Shown here in pieces: positions 1 to 6,774 of a stretch of DNA of 12,731 nucleotides. A program made the translations under genes and the position numbers. Below the pieces are notes generated by a model. The model ran no database searches, was not told the origin of the DNA, and worked only from the letters and a program-made list of their open reading frames with translations. Each line of letters starts with the position of its first letter. The stretch's first letter is position 1. Source of the stretch: JADGGV01 sp035715725 (GTDB taxonomy: Bacteria > Gemmatimonadota > Gemmatimonadetes > Longimicrobiales > RSA9); assembly GCA_035715725.1 (NCBI GenBank), contig DASTKT010000021.1, positions 1 through 12,731 on the forward strand, written 5' to 3'.

Positions 1-128
1 CCGCGATCCGCGATCCGCGATCCGCGATCCGTGACCCGTTTCCCGTGACCCGTTTCCCGTGACCCGTTTCCCGCGACCCGTTTCCCGTGACCCGTTTCCC
101 GTGACCCGTTTCCCGTGACCCGTTTCCC
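1..128. repeat. Heptamer-based tandem repeat array
   Basis: Positions 1-30 hold about four copies of the 7-mer CGCGATC. From 31 to 128 there are seven consecutive copies of a 14-mer, GTGACCCGTTTCCC, of which one (73-86) reads GCGACCC in its first half. The 14-mer is itself two related 7-mers, so the whole array keeps a 7-bp period. There are no unique spacers and no coding potential. The array begins at the window edge and may extend further left. It resembles simple-sequence expansion by slippage; no function can be read from it. Confidence 0.93.
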
Positions 129-145
129 GCGACCCCGGACCGCGC

Positions 146-181
146 GAACCGATCCCCGAACCGATCCCCGAACCGATCCCC
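146..181. repeat. 12-bp tandem repeat, three copies
   Basis: Three perfect consecutive copies of GAACCGATCCCC lie just after the heptamer array. They use a different period (12 bp) but similar words. The remaining stretch to the first gene (182-423) has only a small GGCTCG/CGAGCC inverted repeat at 186-200 and no gene. I could not identify a convincing promoter for the gene at 424. Confidence 0.9.
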
Positions 182-423
182 GACCGGCTCGCCGCGAGCC
201 GCTCCGCACGACACCCTGCGAGCTGCCCTGCGAGCCGCTCTCTCCGTGACGATCCGCACCCCGCCCCGCCGCCGACCGTCAGTCTCGCGCGGCCGCCCGG
301 CGCACCTCCCTCCGGCCCGCGCCTTCGGCTGACGCGGCCCGATCCGGCGCTGGCCGATTGCGATATCCCCCCGTCGCGTCCTACTTTCCCCGAACCTCAC
401 CCGAACGACAGCCGGAGACGCCA

Positions 424-1368
424 ATGCAGCAAACCGCCATCCGCACGCTCGTCCTCGCCCTGGCGCTCACGGCCGCGGGCGTCGGCGCCCACGCGCAGAC
501 GGCGACGGCGCCGCGCGGCCACCTAGTCATCGTGGGCGGGGGGCCGCGCCCGGCGTCGGTGATGGAGCGGTTCGTGGCGCTGGCGGGCGGGCCGAAACGG
601 GCGCGCATCGTGGTCATCCCGAACGCCAGCGGGGACGTCGAGACCGCGGAGGGGCGGAAGGCGGCGGCGGAGGCGGGGGACGACTTCGTCGCCGAGATGA
701 GGAAGGCCGGCGTGGAGGCGACGAGCGTGCTGCTCACGCGGGCCGAGGCGGAGGATCCGGCGTCGGCGAAGCTGCTGGACGGCGCGACGGGTGTGTTCTT
801 CACCGGCGGGCAGCAGGACCGGCTCACGCGCGCGCTGAAGGGCACGCCGGTCGAGGCGAAGCTGCACGCGCTCTACGACGGCGGGGCGGTGATCTCGGGG
901 ACGTCGGCCGGCGCCGCGGTCATGAGCGAGGTGATGCTGACGGGCGACGAGCGGCACCCGGGCGGCGTGGACCGGCCGGACACGACGCTCAGCTACGTCA
1001 CGATCGCGCGGGAGAACGTGGTCACGGCGCCGGGCTTCGGCTTCGTGCGCAACGCCATCGTGGACCAGCACTTCGTGCGCCGGAAGCGGCTCAACCGGCT
1101 GCTCAGCCTCGTGCTCGAGCACCCGGCGCTGCTCGGTGTCGGCATCGACGAGTCGACGGCGCTGGAGGTTGCGCCGGACGGGCGCTGGACGGTGCTCGGC
1201 AACAGCATCGCGGTCGTGTACGACGCCCGCGGCGCGCGGATCACCGCGCCCGGCGCCGTGCTCGGGGCGACGCCGCTGCGGCTGTCGATCCTGCCGGCCG
1301 GGAGCGTCTTCGACCCCCGCACCGGCGAGGCGACGCTGCCGTCCGCGCCGGCGCGGGCCGGGCGCTAG
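424..1368 (+). CDS. Exported cyanophycinase-like peptidase (family S51)
   Basis: A 314-aa serine peptidase-like protein of the cyanophycinase/peptidase E superfamily. Known cyanophycinases hydrolyse the beta-Asp-Arg dipeptide polymer cyanophycin. Residues 1-25 form a Sec signal peptide (hydrophobic LVLALALTAAG, cleavage after AHA-Q), so it should act outside the cytoplasm. The nucleophile elbow GTSAGA places the catalytic Ser at 161. The FFTGGQQDRL stretch (125-134), DQHFVRRKRLNRLL (214-227) and GVGIDESTALEV (238-249) match the family pattern. The frame is open back to 358, but ATG 424 is chosen because it has GGAG at 414-417 and gives a clean signal peptide. No cyanophycin synthetase gene is visible, so the natural substrate may be another peptide or imported polymer. 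Family assignment is firm; exact substrate is inference. Confidence 0.88.
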   Translation: MQQTAIRTLVLALALTAAGVGAHAQTATAPRGHLVIVGGGPRPASVMERFVALAGGPKRARIVVIPNASGDVETAEGRKAAAEAGDDFVAEMRKAGVEATSVLLTRAEAEDPASAKLLDGATGVFFTGGQQDRLTRALKGTPVEAKLHALYDGGAVISGTSAGAAVMSEVMLTGDERHPGGVDRPDTTLSYVTIARENVVTAPGFGFVRNAIVDQHFVRRKRLNRLLSLVLEHPALLGVGIDESTALEVAPDGRWTVLGNSIAVVYDARGARITAPGAVLGATPLRLSILPAGSVFDPRTGEATLPSAPARAGR

Positions 1369-1384
1369 TCAACGGGAACTACAG

Positions 1385-1721
1385 TTCACCGCAGAGACGC
1401 AGAGGGCGCAGAGAACGGCAACGGAAAGCCGGGCGACGAAGCTTCGTCGGCAACTGAACGAATTTTTCACAGGGAGCTCGGGAGCTTGGGAGGACGGCCT
1501 GTGCCGGCGGGGCGCAGCATCCGCGGCGAACGCATGCATCCATTTCGAATTGGATCTGGGCTACGCCGCCTCCAGCGCCGACGGCAGAAAACGAATTGGG
1601 GTTGCACCGGTGATGCTCGTTCCACCGGTCCAACCCCCAGATAGATGCTTCCGCTACGACGCCCCGGCGCCGCCCGGCTTTCCGTTGCCGCTCTCTGCGC
1701 CCTCTGCGTCTCTGCGGTGAA
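1385..1721. mobile_element. MITE-like element with 51-bp terminal inverted repeats
   Basis: The left end (1385-1435) and right end (1671-1721) are reverse complements at 50 of 51 positions; the single mismatch is at 1415. The ends carry the purine-rich words GCAGAGACGCAGAGGGCGCA. The interior is less GC-rich than its neighbours and itself structured: a perfect 16-bp palindrome at 1434-1449 (CGACGAAGCTTCGTCG), a near-palindrome around TTCGAA at 1538-1555, and a 15-bp inverted repeat (14 matching) at 1598-1612 / 1623-1637. It holds no convincing gene and no transposase. I see no clear target-site duplication. It fills almost the whole gap between the cyanophycinase-like and SRAP genes and ends 25 bp before the SRAP ribosome-binding site. 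It could be a non-autonomous element mobilised in trans or a structured RNA. Confidence 0.85.
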
Positions 1722-1756
1722 GAGGTCTGTTTCGGAAGTTTGCCCGGAGGTGCCCG

Positions 1757-2530
1757 ATGTGTGGCCGTTTCACCGTTGCCGTGCCGCAGGCGGACCTGTT
1801 CGACGAGTTCGGCCTGACGGATGCGCCGTTCGACATTCGCCCGCGCTACAACGTGGCGCCGATGCAGCTCTCGCCCGTGCTGCTCGCGGGTGAGGGCGAT
1901 TCTCCCCGGCTCGCGCTGCTGCGCTGGGGGCTCGTCCCGTTCTGGGCGAAGGAGCCGGAGATCGGCAACAAGATGATCAACGCCCGGGCGGACACGCTCG
2001 CGGAGAAACCCGCGTTCCGCTCGGCGTTCGAGCGGCGGCGCTGCCTCGTGTTGGCCGACGGCTGGTACGAGTGGCGCAAGGAGGGGGCGCGCAAGACGCC
2101 GATGTGGATCCACCTGCGCACGCGCCGCCCCTTCGCCATGGCCGGCATCTGGGAGCGCTGGGACAAGGGCGACGAGCCGCTGCTCACGTTCTCCATCGTG
2201 ACGACGGACGCCGCGGCGCCGATCCGGCCCATCCACGACCGCATGCCCGTGCTGCTGCCGCGCGGCGCGCGCGAGCGCTGGCTCGACCCGGCGGCGCCGA
2301 AGGACGAGCTGCGCGCGCTGCTCGCCCCCTACACCGGCGACGACCTGGAGGCCTGGGCCGTCTCGACGCTGGTCAACTCGCCGCGCAACGACGTCGAGGA
2401 CTGCATCTTCCCGGTCCACATGACCGGAGCGGACGAGGGGGAGAGTGGGCGAGAGGGCGATCGCGCGGTCGCCCACTCCTCCACTCCCCCGCTCCCCCAC
2501 TCGAATCCCATCCAGGGGTCTCTGCTATGA
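1757..2530 (+). CDS. SRAP-domain abasic-site-binding protein (YedK/HMCES family)
   Basis: A 257-aa SOS response-associated peptidase family protein. Members such as E. coli YedK and human HMCES crosslink covalently to abasic sites in single-stranded DNA through the amino-terminal Cys exposed when Met1 is removed. The sequence starts MCGRF, giving Cys2. The other active-site residues sit at the YedK positions: Asn75 (NKMINARAD), Glu105 (DGWYEW) and His160 (PIHDRMPVLL). The start is fixed by this motif and by GGAGG at 1746-1750. The SRAP fold appears complete by about residue 222 (IFPV), near the usual 220-230 aa length. Residues 224-249 are instead encoded by a palindromic repeat, giving a hydrophilic Gly/Ser/Pro/His tail. 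The stop overlaps the next gene's start as ATGA, implying translational coupling. No LexA-type box was recognised. Confidence 0.95.
   Translation: MCGRFTVAVPQADLFDEFGLTDAPFDIRPRYNVAPMQLSPVLLAGEGDSPRLALLRWGLVPFWAKEPEIGNKMINARADTLAEKPAFRSAFERRRCLVLADGWYEWRKEGARKTPMWIHLRTRRPFAMAGIWERWDKGDEPLLTFSIVTTDAAAPIRPIHDRMPVLLPRGARERWLDPAAPKDELRALLAPYTGDDLEAWAVSTLVNSPRNDVEDCIFPVHMTGADEGESGREGDRAVAHSSTPPLPHSNPIQGSLL
2426..2504 (+). repeat. Coding palindromic repeat, copy A (in SRAP tail)
   Basis: A 79-bp imperfect palindrome. GAGTGGGCGA (2443-2452) pairs perfectly with TCGCCCACTC (2469-2478), with the octamer GCGATCGC (2457-2464) between. Aligned to copy B (3598-3682), 65 of 72 positions match; the only gap is central, 7 nt here against 13 nt in B (2465-2471 versus 3637-3649). 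It is translated as residues 224-249 of the SRAP protein, in the same frame as copy B, and shares the peptide words GDR and HSST.PL.HS. It ends 22 bp before the gamma-glutamyltransferase start codon. Confidence 0.85.
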
Positions 2531-4263
2531 GGATCCACCCACTCGCCGTGAGCGCCCTCATGTCCCTCGCCCCCCTCGCGCCGCTCGCGGCGCAGAACCG
2601 GCCGGACGTGGCCGGGATGCACGCCGCCGTGACGTCGGACCACCCGCTGGCGACGGCCGCCGGCGCCGACGTGCTGCGCCGCGGCGGGAACGCGGTGGAC
2701 GCGGCCGTGACCATGGCCGCGGTGCTCGCGGTCGTGCGGCCGCACATGAACGGCGTGGGCGGCGACGCCTTCATCCTCGTGCGGGATGCGAAGACCGGGA
2801 AGGTCAGTGCGCTGAACGGCAGCGGCCGCGCCGGCAGCCGGGCGACGCCGGAGTTCTTCGCGGGGCGCGGGCTGAAGAAGATCCCGTCCACCGGGATCCT
2901 GTCGGTGAGCGTGCCGGGTGCGGTGCGGGCGTGGGCGGACGTGCTCGCGCGCTTCGGCACGATCACGCTGGCGCAGGCGCTGGCGCCGGCGATCCGCTAC
3001 GCGGAGGAGGGCTTCCCGGTCTCCGAGAAGCTCGCGCGCGACATCGCGGGCGAGCGCGGGAAGGTCGAGGCGGACCCCGTGCTGGCGGCGGTCTTCCTGC
3101 CGGGCGGCGCCGTGCCGAAGCCGGGCACGATCCTGCGCGAGCCGGAGCTGGCGGCCACGCTCAAGGCGATCGCCGCCGGCGGACCCGACGTCGTCTACAA
3201 GGGCGAGGTGGCGCAGAAGATCGCGGCGTTCATGGAGAAGGAGGGCGGGCTGCTCACCGCCGCCGACCTGGCGAAGCACACCTCCACCTGGACCGAGCCG
3301 ATCGGGGTCGAGCACGGCGGCTACCGCATCCTCGAGTTCCCGCCGAACTCGCAGGGCGCCACGCTCCTCGAGGAGCTGAACATCGCCGAGAACTTCGACC
3401 TGAAGGCGCTGGGCTGGAACAGCGCGCCCTACATCCACACGCTGGTGGCGATCAAGGACCGCGCGTTCGCGGACCGGGACCGCTACATCGCGGACCCGGA
3501 GTTCGCGAAGGTGCCCGTCGACCTCATGCTGTCGAAGGAGCACGCGCGGGAGCTGGCGGCGCAGATCAAGCAGCAGGCGGCGGACGGCGCGGACGGCGGA
3601 GTGGACGAGCGGGGGAGTGGGGGAGCGGGCGATCGCAGGGGCGGTGTCCCCCACTCCTCCACTCGCCCGCTCTCCCACTCGAGCAGTCCGGAGGACGGCG
3701 ACGGCGACACGGTCTACCTCTCCGCCGTCGACGAGCAGGGGAACGCGGTCTCGTGGATCCAGTCGCTGTTCGCGTCGTTCGGGAGCGGGCGGATGGTGCC
3801 GGGGACGGGGATCGTGCTGCAGAACCGCGGGTCGCTGTACTCGCTGGACCCGAAGCATCCGAACATCGTCGCGCCGGGGAAGCGGCCGTACCACACGCTG
3901 ATGCCGGGGATGGCGCTGCGGCCGGGCGGCGAGCTGGCGTTCACGTTCGGCACGCCCGGCGGGGATGGGCAGCCGCAGACGCTGCTGCAGGTGCTGTCGA
4001 ACCTGCTGGTGTTCGGCATGATGCCGCAGTCGGCGATCGAGGCGCCGCGCTGGCGCGGCTACGAGGACGGCCGGCTGGGCGTGGAGCCGGGGATCCCGCA
4101 GGACGTGCGCGACCGGCTGCAGGCGCTCGGGCACCGCGTGTTCGTACAGGACGGCAGCGCGGCCGACTTCGGCGGCGCGCAGGTGATCTGGGTCCCGGCC
4201 GGGACGCACGCCCGCATCACGGGCGCCGACCCGCGCCGGGAAGCGTACGGCATCGCCTGGTAG
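2527..4263 (+). CDS. Gamma-glutamyltransferase-like enzyme (Ntn hydrolase)
   Basis: A 578-aa gamma-glutamyltranspeptidase-family precursor. Such enzymes self-cleave into two subunits and remove or transfer gamma-glutamyl groups from glutathione and related amides; relatives act as acylases. Residues 1-22 are a signal peptide (ending PLAAQ), implying periplasmic action. The N-terminal signature is present (AVTSDHPLATAAGADVLRRG from residue 36, then NAVDAAV). The predicted autoprocessing/nucleophile Thr is Thr395 in DGDTVYLSAVD, followed by QSLFASFGSG, TGIVLQNRG, RPYHTLMP and the glycine pair of FGTPGGDGQPQ. Cleavage would give about 394- and 184-residue chains. Residues 358-385, shortly before Thr395, are encoded by palindromic repeat copy B. 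The start overlaps the SRAP stop (ATGA) and has AGGGG at 2514-2518. Substrate is uncertain: HTL replaces the SS pair seen in E. coli GGT, so an acylase-like subgroup is possible. Confidence 0.92.
   Translation: MRIHPLAVSALMSLAPLAPLAAQNRPDVAGMHAAVTSDHPLATAAGADVLRRGGNAVDAAVTMAAVLAVVRPHMNGVGGDAFILVRDAKTGKVSALNGSGRAGSRATPEFFAGRGLKKIPSTGILSVSVPGAVRAWADVLARFGTITLAQALAPAIRYAEEGFPVSEKLARDIAGERGKVEADPVLAAVFLPGGAVPKPGTILREPELAATLKAIAAGGPDVVYKGEVAQKIAAFMEKEGGLLTAADLAKHTSTWTEPIGVEHGGYRILEFPPNSQGATLLEELNIAENFDLKALGWNSAPYIHTLVAIKDRAFADRDRYIADPEFAKVPVDLMLSKEHARELAAQIKQQAADGADGGVDERGSGGAGDRRGGVPHSSTRPLSHSSSPEDGDGDTVYLSAVDEQGNAVSWIQSLFASFGSGRMVPGTGIVLQNRGSLYSLDPKHPNIVAPGKRPYHTLMPGMALRPGGELAFTFGTPGGDGQPQTLLQVLSNLLVFGMMPQSAIEAPRWRGYEDGRLGVEPGIPQDVRDRLQALGHRVFVQDGSAADFGGAQVIWVPAGTHARITGADPRREAYGIAW
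3598..3682 (+). repeat. Coding palindromic repeat, copy B (inside GGT gene)
   Basis: An 85-bp imperfect palindrome inside the gamma-glutamyltransferase gene. The left arm 3607-3629 and right arm 3650-3672 are complementary at 20 of 23 positions, around the octamer GCGATCGC (3629-3636). It matches copy A (2426-2504) at 65 of 72 aligned positions plus a central 6-nt difference. It encodes residues 358-385, rich in Gly, Ser, Pro, Arg and His, and keeps the gene open. It ends nine residues before Thr395. The identical reading frame in both genes points to a repeat that is tolerated as peptide. Confidence 0.85.
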
Positions 4264-4286
4264 GCGGGGCGGCGGAGCTGGCGACG

Positions 4287-4943
4287 GTGCCGGGCGTGGA
4301 CGCCGCGGACTGGCGCTTCTTCGTGGTGGCGTTCACGTCGCTGCTCGCGATCGTGAACCCGCTGTCGGCGGCGCCGCTGTTCGTGGCGCTGACGGCCGGC
4401 TACGACCGCGCCCACCGCGCGGCGACGCTGCGCCGCGCCATCGTCACGGGCGTCGTGGTCCTCGTCGCGTTCGCCGCGTTGGGGACGTTCATCCTGCGCT
4501 TCTTCGGGATCACGACGTACGCGTTCCAGGTCGCGGGCGGGATCATCTTCTTCGGCATCGGCTGGGACATGCTCCAGGCGCGCCGCTCGCGCGGGAAAGC
4601 CACGGAGGAGGAGGAGCTCGAGGGGATCGAGAAGGAGGACGTCGGCATCATCCCGCTCGGGCTGCCGTCGCTGGCGGGCCCCGGCTCGATCACCACGGTG
4701 ATCGCGCTGATGGGGCAGGCGGACGAGCGCTGGATGCGCGGCGCGCTCGTCTACGCCGCGATCGTGCTCGTGATGCTCGCGAGCTGGGCCGCGCTCGCCG
4801 CCGCGCCCGCGCTGATGCGGCGGCTCGGGCGGACCGGCCTGAACGTCTTCACCCGCATCATGGGGCTCCTCGTGATGGTGATCGGCGCGCAGTTCGTCAT
4901 CAACGGCATCACCGTGGTGGCGCGCAACATCCTGAAGCCGTGA
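4287..4943 (+). CDS. MarC-family integral membrane protein
   Basis: A 218-aa inner-membrane protein of the MarC/YchE family, whose transported substrate is not established. The family hallmark IVNPLSAAPLF is near residues 22-32. Hydrophobic segments lie at about 11-32, 50-72, 77-95, 121-141, 152-176 and 189-210, consistent with six membrane spans. A charged loop (RRSRGKATEEEELEGIEKED) falls at about 100-119. Length is normal for the family. There is no ATG near the required N-terminus. GTG 4287 is preferred because GGAG (4274-4277) sits 9 nt upstream; GTG 4296 is an alternative. It begins 23 nt after the gamma-glutamyltransferase stop, so it is probably co-transcribed. Confidence 0.9.
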   Translation: MPGVDAADWRFFVVAFTSLLAIVNPLSAAPLFVALTAGYDRAHRAATLRRAIVTGVVVLVAFAALGTFILRFFGITTYAFQVAGGIIFFGIGWDMLQARRSRGKATEEEELEGIEKEDVGIIPLGLPSLAGPGSITTVIALMGQADERWMRGALVYAAIVLVMLASWAALAAAPALMRRLGRTGLNVFTRIMGLLVMVIGAQFVINGITVVARNILKP

Positions 4944-4992
4944 GCGAGCACGCATCGCCGGCTGGACCGGCGCCGGACCCGGGAGACGTCGC

Positions 4993-5373
4993 ATGAACGC
5001 CTCGCACATGACCGCACCCTACGGCACGCTCTCGCTCGCGGACCGCGCGGCGGCGCTGGCGGCCGCACGCGCCGCCGGCCGGGACGCCGTGGCCGGCCCG
5101 GTCGACCCTGCCGACCTGCAGGCGCCGAAGCCGCTCGAGTATTACGCGCACATCGTGGCGCCGCTGCTGGAGCGCGGGCTCGTGTCCGACCGGAGCGCCG
5201 CCGGCTGGAAGCTCCAGTGCCTGGACCACCGCGCGCTGGAGGACCCGCGGGTGCAGGCGTTCCTCTTCGGCTGGCACGAGCACGCCATCCAGATCCTGAC
5301 CGACACGTCCGGGGCGGAGGAGGGGGACTGGGAGGCCGAGGTGAGGCGGCTGCTGGACCAGGCGGGGGATTAG
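4993..5373 (+). CDS. Unrecognised 126-aa protein
   Basis: I do not recognise a family. The protein looks soluble and acidic, without a signal peptide or membrane segment. Its first half is an Ala-rich probable helix (residues 15-34). A more distinctive part contains PLEYYAHIVAPLLERGLVSD, a single Cys in WKLQCLDHRAL, then FLFGWHEHAIQIL, and an acidic C-terminus (EEGDWEAEVRRLL). Start ATG 4993 has GGGAG at 4981-4985, 7 nt upstream. It is the last gene of the SRAP-GGT-MarC cluster, 49 nt after the MarC stop, and is followed by a hairpin terminator. Codon use (GC-rich third positions) matches its neighbours, supporting a real gene. Function is unknown. Confidence 0.75.
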   Translation: MNASHMTAPYGTLSLADRAAALAAARAAGRDAVAGPVDPADLQAPKPLEYYAHIVAPLLERGLVSDRSAAGWKLQCLDHRALEDPRVQAFLFGWHEHAIQILTDTSGAEEGDWEAEVRRLLDQAGD

Positions 5374-5387
5374 GGGGGCCGAGCGCG

Positions 5388-5428
5388 AACGACGAGGGGC
5401 CGCCCGACTGCGGGCGGCCCCTCGCGTT
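5388..5428. terminator. Bidirectional hairpin terminator
   Basis: A 14-bp perfect stem, 5393-5406 paired with 5411-5424 (CGAGGGGCCGCCCG against its complement), has a 4-nt loop ACTG. After one bulged base (5392) it extends by AACG/CGTT. It lies between two convergent genes (stops at 5373 on + and 5449 on -), so it probably ends both transcripts. The T-tract is poor (CGTTGT on the + side). Confidence 0.75.
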
Positions 5429-5448
5429 GTCCGGGTGCTACCACGCGA

Positions 5449-6429
5449 TCAGGTGTGCGGCTTGCACGCCACCGCGCTCACCGTGTAGGCCGCGCTCGTG
5501 GTCTGACCGCCCGCCACGGCCACGCTCGCGGGCGTCGCCGCGACGGTGAACGTGAGGCTGTCGCCGTTGGCCAGGCCGACGGCGTCCGCGCCGAGCGTGT
5601 ACGTCCCCGCCGGCACGTTCGCGATCGTGAAGGCGCCCGCGCCCGTCGTCGTGCCGGCGAGCACGGTCGAGTCCTTCGTCGCCGTCGGGACGAACTTGGC
5701 CAGCACGCCGGCCTGGGCCAGGCTGTCGCCGCCGCACAACAGCGGCAGCGTGACGCCCTGGAGCGTGACGTTGCCGGCGATGGTCCCGGCGGTCGTGCCG
5801 CCGCCGGACGTCTGCTGCGTCCCGCGCAGCACCGGCGTCACGATCCACTTCCCGGACTTGCCGGCCTGGTGGATGAAGCTCTTCTTCGTGTCGAAGTCGA
5901 TGACGAGGGTGCTGTTCCCATCACCCAGCGTCACGCCGCCCTGCGGGAAATTCACCTTGAAGCCGCTCTGGCACTGGCTGGTGAGCTTCAGCTCGCTCCC
6001 CGGCGTCGCCGTCACGCCGTCCGGGAGCGAGGAGCCGGGCGTCGCCACGACCATGCTGTCCGTCGTCCGGATGTACATGTCGCAGACGAAGACCTTGACC
6101 TGGCTGTACGTGCCCGGCGGCACCGTGTCGGTGACGAGGTCCGTGGCGTTGCCGCCGGCGAGGGTGAGCAGGTCGATCCAGTCGTCGGACGTGGGGGTCA
6201 GCTCGATCCGCCCGCTCGTGGAGTCCTGGCTCGTTGCGCTCCGCTCGAGCACGATCTTGTCGATCTTCACCCACGCCTCCGCGAGGTCGCCGGGGGCATC
6301 CGTGAGCTTCACGGTCACCCGGGCCTTGTCCGAGCCGGGACTCGTGACGTTCATGGAGGTGTCACAGGCGGCCAGCGCGAGCGCGCCGGCGACGAGGGCG
6401 ACCGAGGTCCTGCCGAGTCGTGCGAACAT
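5449..6429 (-). CDS. DUF4382 lipoprotein with C-terminal regulatory-like beta domain
   Basis: A 326-aa predicted lipoprotein. Residues 1-22 (MFARLGRTSVALVAGALALAAC) are a lipoprotein signal peptide with lipobox LAAC, so Cys22 would be lipidated; the next residue is Asp. Residues about 35-210 match DUF4382 (VTVKLTDAPGDLAEAWVKID, later LDFD-like LVIDFDTKKSF and WIVTPVLRG). A Thr/Gly-rich linker follows, then a carboxypeptidase-regulatory-like beta-sandwich at about 225-320 (GTIAGNVTL..., FTIANVPAGTYTL). The frame is open far upstream to 7344, but ATG 6429 is chosen for the lipobox and the GGAGGG at 6433-6438. DUF4382 has no established activity; a cell-surface binding role is only a guess. It is convergent with the 126-aa gene and divergent from the response regulator. 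Confidence 0.9.
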   Translation of the reverse strand: MFARLGRTSVALVAGALALAACDTSMNVTSPGSDKARVTVKLTDAPGDLAEAWVKIDKIVLERSATSQDSTSGRIELTPTSDDWIDLLTLAGGNATDLVTDTVPPGTYSQVKVFVCDMYIRTTDSMVVATPGSSLPDGVTATPGSELKLTSQCQSGFKVNFPQGGVTLGDGNSTLVIDFDTKKSFIHQAGKSGKWIVTPVLRGTQQTSGGGTTAGTIAGNVTLQGVTLPLLCGGDSLAQAGVLAKFVPTATKDSTVLAGTTTGAGAFTIANVPAGTYTLGADAVGLANGDSLTFTVAATPASVAVAGGQTTSAAYTVSAVACKPHT

Positions 6430-6774
6430 CGTCCCTCCGGGATCATGATCCTTGCTGCCGACGGGTCGGCGTACGGGCCCGCCGTTCGACCGGCGCGCCT
6501 CGGCGGCCGCGGCGAACCGCGCACCATCCGACCCTTCGGTGGCGGGGGCCGTGCGGGCCACCCCCCTGGTTCCTGGCAGCGAGCGGCGCTGCTCGCGCTC
6601 CGTGTAGAGTGACGAGCGGCGCGCCCGGAGGTCACAACCGCCGTGCGCGCCGCTCAAGCCCCCGACCCGCGACCCGATACTTCCAGATGGACGCCGCGCC
6701 CCGACTCCACTGGCGCGTGACGCCGCCCCGGCGCCGCCGCGCCCGTCCCCGAATACCGGCCTGCGTCCGCCCGC
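6430..6774. promoter_or_regulatory. Divergent intergenic region with palindromes
   Basis: This 345-bp gap separates the DUF4382 lipoprotein gene (-) from the response regulator gene (+) and should contain both promoters, though I see no convincing -35/-10 pair. Two symmetric sites stand out. GGATCATGATCC (6440-6451) is a perfect 12-bp palindrome directly upstream of the lipoprotein gene's ribosome-binding site. GAGCGGCGCGC (6614-6624) pairs perfectly with 6645-6655 across 20 nt. Either could be an operator or RNA hairpin. No gene is seen here. Confidence 0.45.

Noticed and set aside
1..181. Possible CRISPR array
   Set aside because: The repeats are 7-14 bp and directly adjacent with no unique spacers; no cas gene is present.
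358..423. Upstream start for the cyanophycinase-like gene
   Set aside because: The first 22 codons have no ribosome-binding site or ATG and would bury the signal peptide that starts at 424.
1375..1730. Target-site duplication around the 337-bp element
   Set aside because: The bases flanking the two inverted ends do not match over any convincing length.
2457..2464. GCGATCGC as a cyanobacterial HIP1 site
   Set aside because: The octamer is identical to HIP1, but it occurs as the centre of a larger palindrome and nothing else in the window suggests a cyanobacterium.
2329..4209. Long open frame on the minus strand opposite the GGT-like gene
   Set aside because: It is Arg/His/Ala-rich, has no domain, and mirrors a gene with clear family motifs. 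Long antisense frames are expected at this GC content.
2445..4286. N-terminal extension of the MarC frame upstream through the GGT-like gene
   Set aside because: The upstream part is a shifted-frame shadow rich in Arg/Gly/Ala; GTG 4287 with GGAG gives a normal MarC length.
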